Part shown: piece after piece, positions 27,689 through 37,906 of the stretch
Layout: the number at the start of each line of letters is the position of its first letter
Numbering within the stretch: position 1 is the first letter of the stretch
Origin: an uncultured Geobacteraceae bacterium
GTDB taxonomy: Bacteria; Desulfobacterota; Desulfuromonadia; Geobacterales; Pseudopelobacteraceae
Assembly (NCBI GenBank): GCA_903875605.1
Contig: CAIQWT010000017.1
Span: forward strand, 49,715-113,714
Length of the DNA: 64,000 nt
Direction of reading: 5' to 3'
Program-made: the position numbers and the translations under genes
The notes under the pieces: model-generated
Told to the model about the DNA's origin: nothing
Database searches by the model: none
Seen by the model: only the letters and a program-made list of their open reading frames with translations

Positions 27689-29932
27689 GTGTACAAAAAA
27701 GCTATTATTTTACTGTCGCTTATTATTGGTACTTCAGGCTGTGCCGGGAAAACCAGTGAAGAACTTTATGTTGAAGGTGTCAAGTTGCTGCACGAGGGTA
27801 AATTCGGCGGTGCGATAGTCCTTTTCAAAAGCGCTCTGGAGAAAAAACAGAATTATCTGGATGCACGTTATCAATTAGCCAAGGCGTATCAGGCAGAAAA
27901 AAAATATGAACTCGCGGAAAAAGAGCTCCAGAAGGTCAAACTGCTGAACCCGCAGCAACCAGAAATTAATCTTGATCTGGCAAAAATATTCAATTTCCTA
28001 GGGAAACCGGACATGGGGATACAGCATGCTGCAGAATATCTTCTCGAAAAACCTGATTCTATCGAAGCGCTTGAAGTGCTCGGCACTACATGGCGCAGCA
28101 AAAAAGACTTCCAGAAGTCGGAAACCTTTTTCAAGAGAGCATTGCAGAAAGAGCCGGAAAAATTGTCCGTGAAGCTTGAGCTGGCTGCGCTTTATGTTGC
28201 ACAGGGAAAAGCTGAAAAAGCAGGAGAAATGCTGGAGGGGATCGTCAGGGATAACCCTTCAGATGTACGGGCACTTTACCTTCTGGCGGACACAGAAATC
28301 ATGCGTGGCAGAAAGGTTCCGGCACTTGCCATCTATAGAAAGCTGAGGGCAATTAACCCTTCCGATCCGGTTGCCGGGTACAAGGCCGGGCTACTGTATT
28401 ATGAGACGATGCATACAGCCGATGCGGACGCTATGGCCGGGGAACTTATACAGAAATTCTCCTCACGCGCTGAAGGGTATCGTCTGAAAGGTATTATTTC
28501 ATGCCGCAACAAAAATTATTCCGAAGCTATAACTCTGTTGCAGCACGCCAACAAAATCGAACCGACTATAGCTGGGCACTTTTCTCTAGGCCTCAGTCTC
28601 TACGGCAATAAAGAGCCGGAAAATGCTCTGAGCCAGTTCCGCTTGATTCTTGACCGAGCTCCGGAGTTCCACCAGGCACGGCTTCTTGTCGGTATTATTC
28701 TTCTTCAGCATAAACGGGTTGATGAAGCTATTGTCGAGTTGATCAGGGTTGTGGAAGCGGATAACAAGAACCCGCAGGCGCATAATATGCTTGGCAGCGC
28801 CTACATGGCGAAGGGGTTATATGAAGAGGGTATGCGCGAACTTGATACGGCGGTGAAGTTGGAGCCAAAACTAGTTGATGCATATCTGAAGAAGGGGGTG
28901 CTACATCTAAGCCGTGGCAAGACGGCAGAGGTTGAGCTCGATCTCACGACGGCAATCCGTATTGCACCGGAAATGATCAATACACGGCTGATTCTGGCAA
29001 CTTTTTATGAGTCGCGGAATAATCGGGCAAAAGCAGTTGCGACATTAAAGGAGGGTTTAGCCAACGGCAAAAGTGATACGATTCTCTACTGCGCAATGGC
29101 TCGGGCCATGTTTGCAGATAAAAAAACTGTCGAAGCGGTCCGCTATCTTGATAAAGCGAAGACATGTGACCGCTCTTCTGTCGGCCCCAGCTTTATGTAT
29201 GCCGCATACTATGGCGCCAACCGTGAAATTGGCAAGGCACTGAATGAATATTCAGAAATACTTCAAAGGGAACCGCGTAATGTTAAGGCACTCCTGAGGG
29301 GAGCCATGCTACTGGAATCGGCTAAACGCGACAGCGATGCGCTTGCCTGGTATCTGAAAGCTAAGGAGACACAAGCGCCTGAAGCGTATATTGCGCTGGC
29401 ATCACGGTATTACAGGGCCGGCGCCCATGCCCTGGCGCTTAAGACCTGCGACGAACTGATACTGAAACAGCCAACATTCGCACCGGCCTATTTTACTCAA
29501 GGGGTGTATCTGGATGAACAGGGTCGTAAAAAGGATGCTATTGCCAAATATATTGCGGCTTCGGCGCAATCCGGAACATATGCCGCTCCCCTCAATAATC
29601 TTGCATATATTTACCTTGAAGGTCACGGATCTAAAGAAGAAGCCCTCCAGTTGGCCGAAAGAGCACTTGCTCTGGAACCGGATAATCCCCGGATCATGGA
29701 TACGCTCGGCTACGCTCTCTTGAAAAATAACCGTTATCCGGAAGCGCGAAAGTACCTGGAAAAAGCTTTGAAACTCCTTCCGGGTGATCCAGCGATCAAC
29801 TATCACCTGGCACTTGTCCTTCAGGCCTCAGGAGAGAAGAAGCAGGCAGTAGAACTTCTACAGGCGGCACTTCGCGCTGATAATTTTGCGGGTGCCCAGC
29901 GGGTAAAAAGCCTGTTGACGGAACTCAATTAG
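27689..29932 (+). CDS. prsT: XrtA/PEP-CTERM system TPR-repeat lipoprotein PrsT
   Basis: 747 residues from the GTG at 27689. That start has GGAGG 8 bases upstream and gives a clean lipoprotein signal, YKKAIILLSLIIGTSGC with Cys18 as the lipidated residue; an earlier GTG at 27653 has no ribosome site. The rest is a run of TPR repeats, for example EEALQLAERALALEPDNPRI followed by MDTLGYALLKNNRYPEARKYLEKALKLLPGDP near the C-terminus. PrsT lipoproteins are a marker of exosortase A loci and are often longer, near 900 residues, so this one is somewhat short. It heads the main EPS operon; a scaffold role in envelope export is assumed. Confidence 0.9.
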   Translation: MYKKAIILLSLIIGTSGCAGKTSEELYVEGVKLLHEGKFGGAIVLFKSALEKKQNYLDARYQLAKAYQAEKKYELAEKELQKVKLLNPQQPEINLDLAKIFNFLGKPDMGIQHAAEYLLEKPDSIEALEVLGTTWRSKKDFQKSETFFKRALQKEPEKLSVKLELAALYVAQGKAEKAGEMLEGIVRDNPSDVRALYLLADTEIMRGRKVPALAIYRKLRAINPSDPVAGYKAGLLYYETMHTADADAMAGELIQKFSSRAEGYRLKGIISCRNKNYSEAITLLQHANKIEPTIAGHFSLGLSLYGNKEPENALSQFRLILDRAPEFHQARLLVGIILLQHKRVDEAIVELIRVVEADNKNPQAHNMLGSAYMAKGLYEEGMRELDTAVKLEPKLVDAYLKKGVLHLSRGKTAEVELDLTTAIRIAPEMINTRLILATFYESRNNRAKAVATLKEGLANGKSDTILYCAMARAMFADKKTVEAVRYLDKAKTCDRSSVGPSFMYAAYYGANREIGKALNEYSEILQREPRNVKALLRGAMLLESAKRDSDALAWYLKAKETQAPEAYIALASRYYRAGAHALALKTCDELILKQPTFAPAYFTQGVYLDEQGRKKDAIAKYIAASAQSGTYAAPLNNLAYIYLEGHGSKEEALQLAERALALEPDNPRIMDTLGYALLKNNRYPEARKYLEKALKLLPGDPAINYHLALVLQASGEKKQAVELLQAALRADNFAGAQRVKSLLTELN

Positions 29933-29941
29933 GAGCATCCG

Positions 29942-31309
29942 ATGGAACAGAACAAAAGACTGATGTTACTGGTTATAGGCGACACTCTGGCCGCAATTAT
30001 GGCAATTCTTATGGCCATTCCGATCAGGTCCAGAAGAGCTCCAACGTTAGAGGATGTTATGGCTATGGGGAGTGTACGAGTCGTAACTTTTGTTGTTATC
30101 GTCGTATTCTTGTCATTTCTTGTTGAAATATATCGTAATCATCACACTCTGGTTGCCAGGGATATTGCCGTTAAGATTGGCTCTTCTCTGGGGGTCTCGT
30201 GCTTTATATTTTCCATTCTCACCTATTCAAATATCCCGAGAGAATTTGGCAGTGGGATGCTTGTGTCAGCAATTCTAATCTTCGGCATTCTTCAGTTTAT
30301 CTGTCACGCAACATACCGCCTCTATGTAAAACACCGGGGATTTGCCCGTCGTGTCGTCATACTTGGCGTCGGAACTTCTGCGGGCAATATGGGGGCGCTT
30401 ATCCCGGAATCTGATGAAAACTATCTACTCTCAGGGTATGTGCGCTGCTCTGAAGAGGTCCCTCAAGTGTCACCTGACCGGATTCTAGAAAACAGTGACG
30501 GGATCTATGAAACTGCCAAACGCGAGAAGGCCGATAAAATTGTGGTTTCTCTGACAGAGCGGCGCGGCGTGTTCCCGTTTCAGGAGGTAATGGCCTGCAA
30601 ACTGGCAGGTGTCGAGGTTATGGACGCACCATCATTTTATGAACACGTTACCGGCAAGTTGTTTCTCGAAGGAATTAATCCGAGCTGGATTATCTTTTCT
30701 GACGGTTTTAATGTCAGTCGAGTACGCAAGGTTCTCAAAAGGGGACTCGATATTTTCTGTGCAACTGCCGGCATCATTCTGACTATTCCGTTTCTGCCAC
30801 TTATAGCCCTGGCAATAAAACTTGATTCCCCCGGGCCGGTTTTCTACCGCCAGGAGCGTGTTGGAGAGCGAGAGCAGAACTTCCTCCTCTACAAATTCAG
30901 AACAATGCGCGTTGATGCGGAAAGTGCCAGCGGAGCGGTGTGGGCTAAGAAAAATGATACGCGGGTTACTCGTTTGGGTGAATTCTTCCGTAAGTGCCGC
31001 ATCGACGAACTGCCGCAGTTTATAAATATTCTGTGCGGTGAAATGAGCATGGTCGGTCCCCGGCCGGAACGCCCCGAGTTTGTAATCAAGCTGAAGGAAC
31101 TTATTCCCTATTATTCGGAGCGTCACTTCGTCAAACCTGGAGTGACCGGATGGGCACAGGTTCGCTATCCTTACGGAGCATCAGTTGAGGATGCCACGGA
31201 GAAGCTTCGTTTTGACCTCTATTACATCAAACATCTTTCCCTCACCCTTGACGTTATTATCATCCTGGAAACTATTCAGGTGGTGCTGTTCAGGAGAGGT
31301 GCAAGATAA
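29942..31309 (+). CDS. Undecaprenyl-phosphate sugar phosphotransferase, exosortase A-associated (initiating enzyme)
   Basis: 455 residues. Four N-terminal membrane segments and a nucleotide-binding-like middle domain ([14 protein letters not shown]) precede a fifth membrane segment and the catalytic bacterial sugar transferase domain (about 265-455). The domain shows [71 protein letters not shown] and [10 protein letters not shown]. It attaches the first sugar-phosphate to the lipid carrier and so starts EPS repeat synthesis. It sits 9 bases after prsT. The specific sugar is not readable; given the local genes, a HexNAc-type sugar is possible. Confidence 0.93.
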   Translation: MEQNKRLMLLVIGDTLAAIMAILMAIPIRSRRAPTLEDVMAMGSVRVVTFVVIVVFLSFLVEIYRNHHTLVARDIAVKIGSSLGVSCFIFSILTYSNIPREFGSGMLVSAILIFGILQFICHATYRLYVKHRGFARRVVILGVGTSAGNMGALIPESDENYLLSGYVRCSEEVPQVSPDRILENSDGIYETAKREKADKIVVSLTERRGVFPFQEVMACKLAGVEVMDAPSFYEHVTGKLFLEGINPSWIIFSDGFNVSRVRKVLKRGLDIFCATAGIILTIPFLPLIALAIKLDSPGPVFYRQERVGEREQNFLLYKFRTMRVDAESASGAVWAKKNDTRVTRLGEFFRKCRIDELPQFINILCGEMSMVGPRPERPEFVIKLKELIPYYSERHFVKPGVTGWAQVRYPYGASVEDATEKLRFDLYYIKHLSLTLDVIIILETIQVVLFRRGAR

Positions 31310-31349
31310 CTCATTATCGGTTAACGAACAATTAACAAAGGAGATCGCG

Positions 31350-32159
31350 ATGAAAAAATGGATGCTAATTGTACTTTTCGGATTGCTGTTGTTACCCGCT
31401 CTATCTGAAGCAGGTGATTACGTTATAGGGGAAGGTGACGCTCTGGATATCTACGTCTGGGGCGTCAAAGAGCTTAACGTTTCTGTCAAGGTGCGCCCGG
31501 ATGGCAAAATAACCATTCCCGGCGTGGGAGATGTGAAAGCATCCGGTTTTACACCGCCCGGGCTACAAAAGTCACTTGGTGAGAAGCTTAAGGAGCTGGT
31601 CAAGAACCCTAACGTTACAGTTACCGTTAAAGAGATTACCAACAGCAAGGTCTACATCTTTGGCGGAGGTGTCAAGTCGGTGGCATTTGACCTCAACCGC
31701 AGCACAACTCTCCTGCAGCTTTTGTGCAACATTGGTGAAGTAAGGGGTGCTGACTTAAAAAGGGCATACATACTGAGAAACGGGAAAAAGATCAAGGCCG
31801 GTTTCCACAAACTCTATATCAGCGGAGATACCAATGAGGACATTGCCATTGAATCGGGAGATTCTATTTACATCCCCGCCCTTTCTATTGCTGATAAGAG
31901 CATCTATGTCCTCGGTGCGGTAAATACGCCTCGGTATATTGAGTACCGTGATGGGATAACCATCTTGCAGGCTGTTCTTGAATCAGGGGGTTTCAGTAAG
32001 TTTGCCAAGCAGAATGATACGACAATTCTGAGAAAAGAAGGCGATAAGGACGTCTTTATAACGGTTAAGGCAAAGGATCTTATCAATGATGGCGATCTGA
32101 GTCAGAACCTTAAGCTTAAGCCAAATGATTTCATCATAGTTAAGGAAGGGATGTTTTAA
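31350..32159 (+). CDS. Polysaccharide export protein (Wza-type), exosortase A-associated
   Basis: 269 residues. The signal peptide ends near EAG (residue 20). A poly_export domain (DYVIGEGDALDIYVWGVKEL) and two SLBB-like domains follow (SKVYIFGGGVKSVAF; KSIYVLGAVNTPRYIEY, then ILQAVLESGGF). It should form the outer-membrane or periplasmic part of the export channel. The ATG at 31350 has AAGGAG 6 bases upstream; the longer frame from 31185 overlaps the sugar transferase and is not used. No lipobox Cys is present, unlike Wza. Confidence 0.93.
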   Translation: MKKWMLIVLFGLLLLPALSEAGDYVIGEGDALDIYVWGVKELNVSVKVRPDGKITIPGVGDVKASGFTPPGLQKSLGEKLKELVKNPNVTVTVKEITNSKVYIFGGGVKSVAFDLNRSTTLLQLLCNIGEVRGADLKRAYILRNGKKIKAGFHKLYISGDTNEDIAIESGDSIYIPALSIADKSIYVLGAVNTPRYIEYRDGITILQAVLESGGFSKFAKQNDTTILRKEGDKDVFITVKAKDLINDGDLSQNLKLKPNDFIIVKEGMF

Positions 32160-32193
32160 CGGTAGTAATTAAAACCAAACTGTGGGGTGAGAT

Positions 32194-33693
32194 ATGAAAG
32201 ATACAGCGGATTTTGACTACAAAAAATACCTGCAACTCATCATCAAAAAGAAATATCTGTTCGTGTCTCTGACTTTGACAATTATGGCCTCAGTGGCAAT
32301 CACATCGTATATTCTTCCTGAAAAGTATGAGGCCAAATGTACTATTTTTATCGAAAAAAGCTTCATAAGCGAGTTGGTAAAGGGAATTGCAGTAGCACCA
32401 TCGTTTGAGGACAAACTCAGACTACTGGCATACACAATGAAGAGTCGTAACCTGTTGCTCAAGGTGTTTAATGAACTCGGAATTGACTTTAATTCGCTTT
32501 CCAGCGAGCAGCAGGAAAAGATGATTAGAGAATTTCAGGATAGTACTGACATAAAGGTGAAGGACAGGGAGGGGCTCTTTACTATCACTTTCAACAACAA
32601 GGAACCAGCTATAGCGCGTGACTTCGTGAATACGCTGGTTCGCCGCTATATCGAAGAAAACATAACTTCCAAGCGGGAAGAATCAACAGGCGCCATTAAA
32701 TTTCTTTCGGAGCAGATTGTCGCTGCCAAGGCAAAACTCGAAGAGGCAGAAGCCAAGGCCGACAGTTTTAAGCAAGATAATGGAAACCTGCTTGCACTGA
32801 ATGAGGGTGTTTTACTTGCTGAGATAAGCGAGGCCCAGCAGGCAATTAATGAAATTACTATAAAACGTCGCCAGATTGAGGGGATGCAGAATATCGTAAA
32901 GAAGAACGATCCACTGAAGGCAAGGCTTGCCGTACTTCAGAATAAAAAACAGGACCTGGAGCTGATCTATACGGACAGCCATCCTGAGGTTATGGAAACA
33001 AACAACGAAATAGCATCTATCAAGGAACAGCTTAAAACCGGTTCAGTAAGGGCAGGCTATGCTGAAGCCTCCGCATTAGAAATGGAAAAGATCTCGATGG
33101 AGTTGAGTTTGCTTCGCGAAAGTGAAAACAATAAGAACCGTTTAATAGCAAGAAAGCAGTCTCAGCTCAGAAATATTCCTGTAGTTAGAACGGGGCTATA
33201 CGAGTTTGAACGGGAGAAAAACAGCCAAAAAAATCTTTATGAGCAACTTATTGCCAGATATGGGCAGTTAGATGTCTCTAAACAGGTGGAAGTGCAGGGT
33301 AAAGCGACGACTTTCCGCATAGTGGATCCGGCGGTTCTTCCGACCCGCCCGTTCAGTCCCAAACCGGTAAAAATGATGATGCTCGGCATCCTCGGAGGCC
33401 TGATCGCGAGTTTTAGCTTCCTAGTACTGCTAGATTTTCTTGATAAGTCGGTACGGAATGTTGATGCACTTAAATCGTTGGGAATTCAGGTGCTTGCGGT
33501 AGTGCCAAAAATAGAAAACCCTGTTGAACTGGAGGCTTTACGCAGGCGGGATTACTGGTTTTATGGTGTCGCCGCGGCCTGTTTTATGTTCATTCTGGCA
33601 ACAACGAATCACGAATTAATGCGCTATCTCTCCGTAGATATCATAAGCGCCGCCGACATTAAAACGCAGATGAAGAGTTTTACTCTCAAGTAA
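32194..33693 (+). CDS. Polysaccharide chain-length determinant (Wzz/GumC type), exosortase A-associated
   Basis: 499 residues. A Wzz domain follows the first membrane segment (about 25-45, YLFVSLTLTIMASVAITSYI); a long periplasmic coiled coil spans about 170-340, and a second membrane segment lies near 385-405 (VKMMMLGILGGLIASFSFLV), with a third hydrophobic stretch near 450. It lacks a kinase domain, which is encoded by the next gene as in split Wzc systems. It should control chain length and link the inner-membrane synthesis machinery to the export channel. Confidence 0.92.
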   Translation: MKDTADFDYKKYLQLIIKKKYLFVSLTLTIMASVAITSYILPEKYEAKCTIFIEKSFISELVKGIAVAPSFEDKLRLLAYTMKSRNLLLKVFNELGIDFNSLSSEQQEKMIREFQDSTDIKVKDREGLFTITFNNKEPAIARDFVNTLVRRYIEENITSKREESTGAIKFLSEQIVAAKAKLEEAEAKADSFKQDNGNLLALNEGVLLAEISEAQQAINEITIKRRQIEGMQNIVKKNDPLKARLAVLQNKKQDLELIYTDSHPEVMETNNEIASIKEQLKTGSVRAGYAEASALEMEKISMELSLLRESENNKNRLIARKQSQLRNIPVVRTGLYEFEREKNSQKNLYEQLIARYGQLDVSKQVEVQGKATTFRIVDPAVLPTRPFSPKPVKMMMLGILGGLIASFSFLVLLDFLDKSVRNVDALKSLGIQVLAVVPKIENPVELEALRRRDYWFYGVAAACFMFILATTNHELMRYLSVDIISAADIKTQMKSFTLK

Positions 33694-33729
33694 ATTTTTT
33701 GATTAATTACTGTTTTGAAAGGAACTGAT

Positions 33730-34542
33730 ATGAGTCGAATTGAAGAAGCACTTGAAAAGGCTGCTAAACTGCGTGTTGAAATAACAGCTGGTTTTTCCGG
33801 GGAAAAGGCGGCTCCCAAAGTGCATCTACCGCCGACAGTAACAAGGCCGGCATTCAAGGTAGCGAACCGGCTGCTTGTGACGGTAAATGACCCGCATACT
33901 CAGGCTGCAGAAGAGTACAGCAAGTTGAAATCGGTTATTGTTAAACTGACAAAAACAGGACCGTTTCTGAACTTGTTGATGGTAACCAGTTCTATTGGCG
34001 GTGAAGGGAAAAGTCTAACGTCCCTCAACCTCGCCATCAGTCTGGCGCAGGAATTCGATCACACCGTGTTGCTTGTTGATGCAGACATCAGGAAGCCGAA
34101 GATTCATACCTATATGGGAATAGAAAATACCGTGGGTCTTACGGATTGTCTTCTGGACGATGTTGAAGTCAAGGATGCACTTATTCGTACCGGAATCGGT
34201 AAATTGTCATTTTTGTCTGCGGGAAGAAGTGTGCCTAATCCCGCTGAAGTATTCACCTCGCAACGGATGCGAGATTTCTTTCTTGAAATGAAAAACCGCT
34301 ATCACGACCGCTACATTATTATTGACACTCCACCCGTGCTCCCATTTGCCGAGACTCGCTCATTAAGTGCCATTGTTGACGGCATCGTTCTAGTGGCAAA
34401 GGAGGGCCTGGTTACTCTGCATAACATTGAGGAAACAATCGACTGCGTCAAGGGGCCTCCGATGCTAGGCATTGTCTACAATGAAGCAGCAACCGAATTC
34501 CAGAGCGACCGCTACCAGTATTGTAGAGAAGGGTGTGCGTGA
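33730..34542 (+). CDS. Exosortase A-associated tyrosine autokinase (BY-kinase)
   Basis: 270 residues beginning MSRIEEALEKAAKLR, a conserved start. Walker A is SSIGGEGKSLTSLNLA, Walker A' LLVDADIRKP and Walker B YIIIDTPP. The C-terminal tail has only two tyrosines (DRYQYCREGCA), fewer than the clusters of classical Wzc kinases. It is the cytoplasmic partner of the preceding chain-length protein. The ATG at 33730 has AAAGGAA upstream and is preferred over the frame opening at 33715. Confidence 0.92.
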   Translation: MSRIEEALEKAAKLRVEITAGFSGEKAAPKVHLPPTVTRPAFKVANRLLVTVNDPHTQAAEEYSKLKSVIVKLTKTGPFLNLLMVTSSIGGEGKSLTSLNLAISLAQEFDHTVLLVDADIRKPKIHTYMGIENTVGLTDCLLDDVEVKDALIRTGIGKLSFLSAGRSVPNPAEVFTSQRMRDFFLEMKNRYHDRYIIIDTPPVLPFAETRSLSAIVDGIVLVAKEGLVTLHNIEETIDCVKGPPMLGIVYNEAATEFQSDRYQYCREGCA

Positions 34543-34606
34543 GTAAGGAAACGGCAAAAGTGGTAAGCGGTATGGCGTTACTTAATAGAATTTAGGGGAC
34601 AACTCA

Positions 34607-35779
34607 ATGTATGAAGCATTTTTTAATCTGAAACAGAAACCGTTTGATCTCCTGCCGGATCCGGACTTCCTGTTCATGAGCAGTTCTCATAAAAAGGCAC
34701 TTTCTTACCTGGACTATGGAATCAAGGAGCGGGTCGGTTTTATTCTCCTTACCGGTGAAGTTGGTTCCGGCAAGACGACGCTTATACGAGACCTGATCAA
34801 AAAGAATCTCACCAATGTAGTTTTGTCTAAAATCTTTAATACGCGGGTTGATTCAGAGCAGCTTATCGCCATGATCAACGACGATTTTGGTTTGCCAGTC
34901 CAGGATAAGGACAAGATCACTCTTTTAAGAGACTTGAACAGCTTCCTGATAGATCAGTTTTTAAAGGGCAATCATCCGGTACTCATCATAGATGAGGCTC
35001 AGAACCTAGACCACGACCTACTGGAAGAGATACGGATGCTTTCAAATCTTGAAACCGACCATGCAAAACTTCTGCAGATCATCCTTGTGGGACAGCCGGA
35101 ACTGCGCAAAACGCTGGCAGCGTCAACACTGATTCAACTGCGCCAGCGAATTAGTATCAATTGCCATATTAAACCACTCAGCCGGGCTGAAATTGAACTC
35201 TATATTCTGCATCGTCTGGAAAAAGCCGGTGATCGCAATGCCGTCAGTTTTTCACAGGAAACCATTGACATCATCTTCACCTACAGCAGAGGGATTCCGA
35301 GGCTTATAAACATCATCAGTGATTTTATTCTGTTGGCAGCGTTTGCTGAAGAGACGCGAACTATTGATGCCGCACTGGTACAGGATATCATTGGCGATCT
35401 TGACTTCGAATACCATTACTGGGGAAGTGAGGCGTTGTTTGAATCCCCTTCAAGACACGATACTGCCGAGGCACAAGCAGCGGTTGTACGCACAGAACCG
35501 CTCTTTTCCGAGATGATAAAGGGTATTAACGACCGACTCGATCATCTGGGAAAAGAATCGGAAATATCCAGCCAGAAGATGTTCAAGGAAATGGCTGCCA
35601 AGATAAGTGACCTGGAGAAGGCCGTGAAGGCACATCAGGAACAGCCAAGCAGCATTATGAGCTCGTTCTACAATAACAATCCTTCTGCTGAAAACGAAAA
35701 GTCAAGTATATTTAGTGGTGAAGAAAACACGCCGTCATTAATGGGTAATATGTTTGGCCGCCTTTTCAAATATCAATAA
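34607..35779 (+). CDS. Exosortase A-associated ExeA-like ATPase
   Basis: 390 residues. It begins MYEAFFNLKQKPFDLLPDPDFLF, typical of this ExeA/AAA family. Walker A is GEVGSGKTTL (about 50-59), Walker B is VLIIDEAQNL and a sensor region is QIILVGQPELRK. The C-terminal third beyond residue 270 is low-complexity and coiled-coil and has no known domain. Its role in EPS assembly is not established; it is a constant member of XrtA operons. The 64 bases before it contain no gene. Confidence 0.92.
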   Translation: MYEAFFNLKQKPFDLLPDPDFLFMSSSHKKALSYLDYGIKERVGFILLTGEVGSGKTTLIRDLIKKNLTNVVLSKIFNTRVDSEQLIAMINDDFGLPVQDKDKITLLRDLNSFLIDQFLKGNHPVLIIDEAQNLDHDLLEEIRMLSNLETDHAKLLQIILVGQPELRKTLAASTLIQLRQRISINCHIKPLSRAEIELYILHRLEKAGDRNAVSFSQETIDIIFTYSRGIPRLINIISDFILLAAFAEETRTIDAALVQDIIGDLDFEYHYWGSEALFESPSRHDTAEAQAAVVRTEPLFSEMIKGINDRLDHLGKESEISSQKMFKEMAAKISDLEKAVKAHQEQPSSIMSSFYNNNPSAENEKSSIFSGEENTPSLMGNMFGRLFKYQ

Positions 35780-35795
35780 TACGGTGAGGGATTAC

Positions 35796-37028
35796 ATGTC
35801 GAATGTACTCAAAAACACTCTCTGTTACAGCATGTTCATTGTGGCCACAGCTTCTCATGCTGCCGAGTTTGAAGTACACCCTTCGATTGCTGTCAGTGAG
35901 GAGTACAATGATAATGTTTTCGCAACACAGAGCAACCGAATTACAGAATATACCACACGGACGCTTCCGGGGTTAACCTTGAGTTACAAAGCACCGGTGC
36001 TGACGGGAGATCTTTTTTACGTCTTTGATTACCGGCATTACGCCAGGAATAACCATCCTGACGAGACAACACATTCACTCACAACAAAGTGGCACCTCAC
36101 AGCTGTTGATAATCTTCTCTTTCTGGATATCAATGATAACTATCAGCGGGTTTCGCTGGATATAACAAGGGATGTGACCAGGGAGAGTCTTTTTGTTGAC
36201 CAGGTAGACCGCAATGTTGTTTCAGTTTCGCCGTATTTCATACTACATCCAACGAAGAGGATCATGTTGACGCCTGGTTACCGGTACATAGATACACGCT
36301 ATTTTAGTACATCAGCTGTCGAAAAAACGGACCACATCGCATATCTGGATACGACGTACGAATTGATGAATAAATGGAAAATTACGGCCGGTTATACCTT
36401 TATCAGAGAGTTAGCCGTTGTCGATAATTTCAGCCAGCACCAAGCATTAGGGGGCTTGCGCTACGAATATGCAGACAAATCATTCATTTTTGCGCAGGGA
36501 GGAAATACCTGGATCGAATATGACAGTGGTCAGCGCCTTAACAGCAAGCTTTGGAACGCAGGACTGACGCACGTTTTTGATACGACAACCGTTACCGTCA
36601 CAACCGGAGTGAAATACGATGAAGATCCGCTCCGAAACATAACGAGGGAAAATTTTGTTAATGGCAATATCGAGCAAGGTTTTAAGAGGGGTTCGGTAGG
36701 TTTTTCTCTAGGGTATTCTGAATATGTACTGACAACAATAGATCCCGTTAAGACAAAGAAATATGGAGCAACTGCACGTGGTCAGTATGAGTTCACTGTC
36801 GATGTAAGCGGTAACCTTGCTTTCACTGCTGAAAAGTACGAACTGCCGCTGCAAGTACAGGGGAGTAGTATCAAACATTTACAAATAGATTCAGGGCTCA
36901 GCTATCTTCTGGCCGAAAAATTGACAGCCTCTCTTACCTACATTTATGCGCAATACACCTCTCCGGGCATTACGTCTAACAACTATCACGTTAACCGGGG
37001 GATGATAGAGATCAGGAAAACATTTTGA
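35796..37028 (+). CDS. Exosortase A-associated outer-membrane beta-barrel protein
   Basis: 410 residues with a signal peptide (cut near ASHAAEF) followed by many alternating amphipathic beta strands (for example KWKITAGYTFIRELAV, TTVTVTTGVKYDEDP and LTASLTYIYAQYTS), ending in Phe (IEIRKTF) as outer-membrane barrels do. It matches the large uncharacterised barrel protein found in XrtA loci, a candidate outer-membrane exit or secretion partner. The ATG at 35796 with GGTGAGG upstream gives the signal peptide directly after Met; the frame from 35754 overlaps the ATPase. Confidence 0.88.
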   Translation: MSNVLKNTLCYSMFIVATASHAAEFEVHPSIAVSEEYNDNVFATQSNRITEYTTRTLPGLTLSYKAPVLTGDLFYVFDYRHYARNNHPDETTHSLTTKWHLTAVDNLLFLDINDNYQRVSLDITRDVTRESLFVDQVDRNVVSVSPYFILHPTKRIMLTPGYRYIDTRYFSTSAVEKTDHIAYLDTTYELMNKWKITAGYTFIRELAVVDNFSQHQALGGLRYEYADKSFIFAQGGNTWIEYDSGQRLNSKLWNAGLTHVFDTTTVTVTTGVKYDEDPLRNITRENFVNGNIEQGFKRGSVGFSLGYSEYVLTTIDPVKTKKYGATARGQYEFTVDVSGNLAFTAEKYELPLQVQGSSIKHLQIDSGLSYLLAEKLTASLTYIYAQYTSPGITSNNYHVNRGMIEIRKTF

Positions 37029-37036
37029 GGTGACTG

Positions 37037-37891
37037 ATGATTAACGCGCTGACAATAGACGTTGAAGACTATTTCCATGTGACCGCTTTTGATCGGCATG
37101 TCAAGCCTGAGGAGTGGGATAACTACCCGCTTCGAGTTCAGGGCAATACTATGCGCATCCTTGATATGCTAGATGAATTTTCTCTTCGAGCGACGTTCTT
37201 TGTGCTTGGCTGGGTAGCGCAGCGATGCCCATCACTCGTGAAAGAGATTCATCGCCGAGGGCATGAAATAGCCTGCCATGGGTATGGACATCAGCTCATC
37301 TTTCGGCATTCCCCGCAGGAATTCCGCCGGGATGTTTCAAAGGCAAAAAACATACTTGAAGATCTCTGCGGAGAGCAGGTGCATGGATACCGGGCGCCAA
37401 GCTATTCAATTACTGCAAACTCTCTCTGGGCACTTGATGTTCTGGTCGAGGAGGGCTTTGCCTACGATTCAAGCATCTTCCCCATTACTCACGATATCTA
37501 TGGCATTCCAGATGGAAAACGGTTTCCTCACAAGATATCAACGCACTCTGGCACAATTCAGGAATTTCCGATTTCAACATTTTCCCTGAAGCTCGGTAGG
37601 TGGCACTCTCAATGGCCGATTGCCGGTGGCGGCTATTTGAGACTCTTTCCGGCTGCACTGGTAGCTCGGGCAATTCAGTCGATCAATATCAACGAAAATG
37701 AACCGGTAATTGTCTATTTTCATCCTTGGGAGATTGACCCTCAGCAGCCGCGCATCAAGGCGGGGTTAAAGTCCCGTTTCCGGCATTATTTGAATCTTGA
37801 TCGAATGGAGCTGAAAATACGACATCTGCTGGACAACTTTGGATTCTCTTCTGTGAAGGATGTTTTAAGTGGCGCTACTCTATCAGTCTAA
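37037..37891 (+). CDS. Polysaccharide deacetylase, exosortase A-associated (NodB family)
   Basis: 284 residues. The NodB motifs are visible: IDVEDYFHVTAF (catalytic and metal Asp), HGYGHQLI (metal His residues, from GHEIACHGYGHQL) and YRAPSYSI. A C-terminal segment VIVYFHPWEIDPQQPR carries a further conserved His. It probably removes N- or O-acetyl groups from the polymer. There is no signal peptide, as in other members of this subfamily. It follows the barrel protein by 8 bases. Confidence 0.92.
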   Translation: MINALTIDVEDYFHVTAFDRHVKPEEWDNYPLRVQGNTMRILDMLDEFSLRATFFVLGWVAQRCPSLVKEIHRRGHEIACHGYGHQLIFRHSPQEFRRDVSKAKNILEDLCGEQVHGYRAPSYSITANSLWALDVLVEEGFAYDSSIFPITHDIYGIPDGKRFPHKISTHSGTIQEFPISTFSLKLGRWHSQWPIAGGGYLRLFPAALVARAIQSININENEPVIVYFHPWEIDPQQPRIKAGLKSRFRHYLNLDRMELKIRHLLDNFGFSSVKDVLSGATLSV

Positions 37892-37906
37892 GGAGTGAGG
37901 CATATT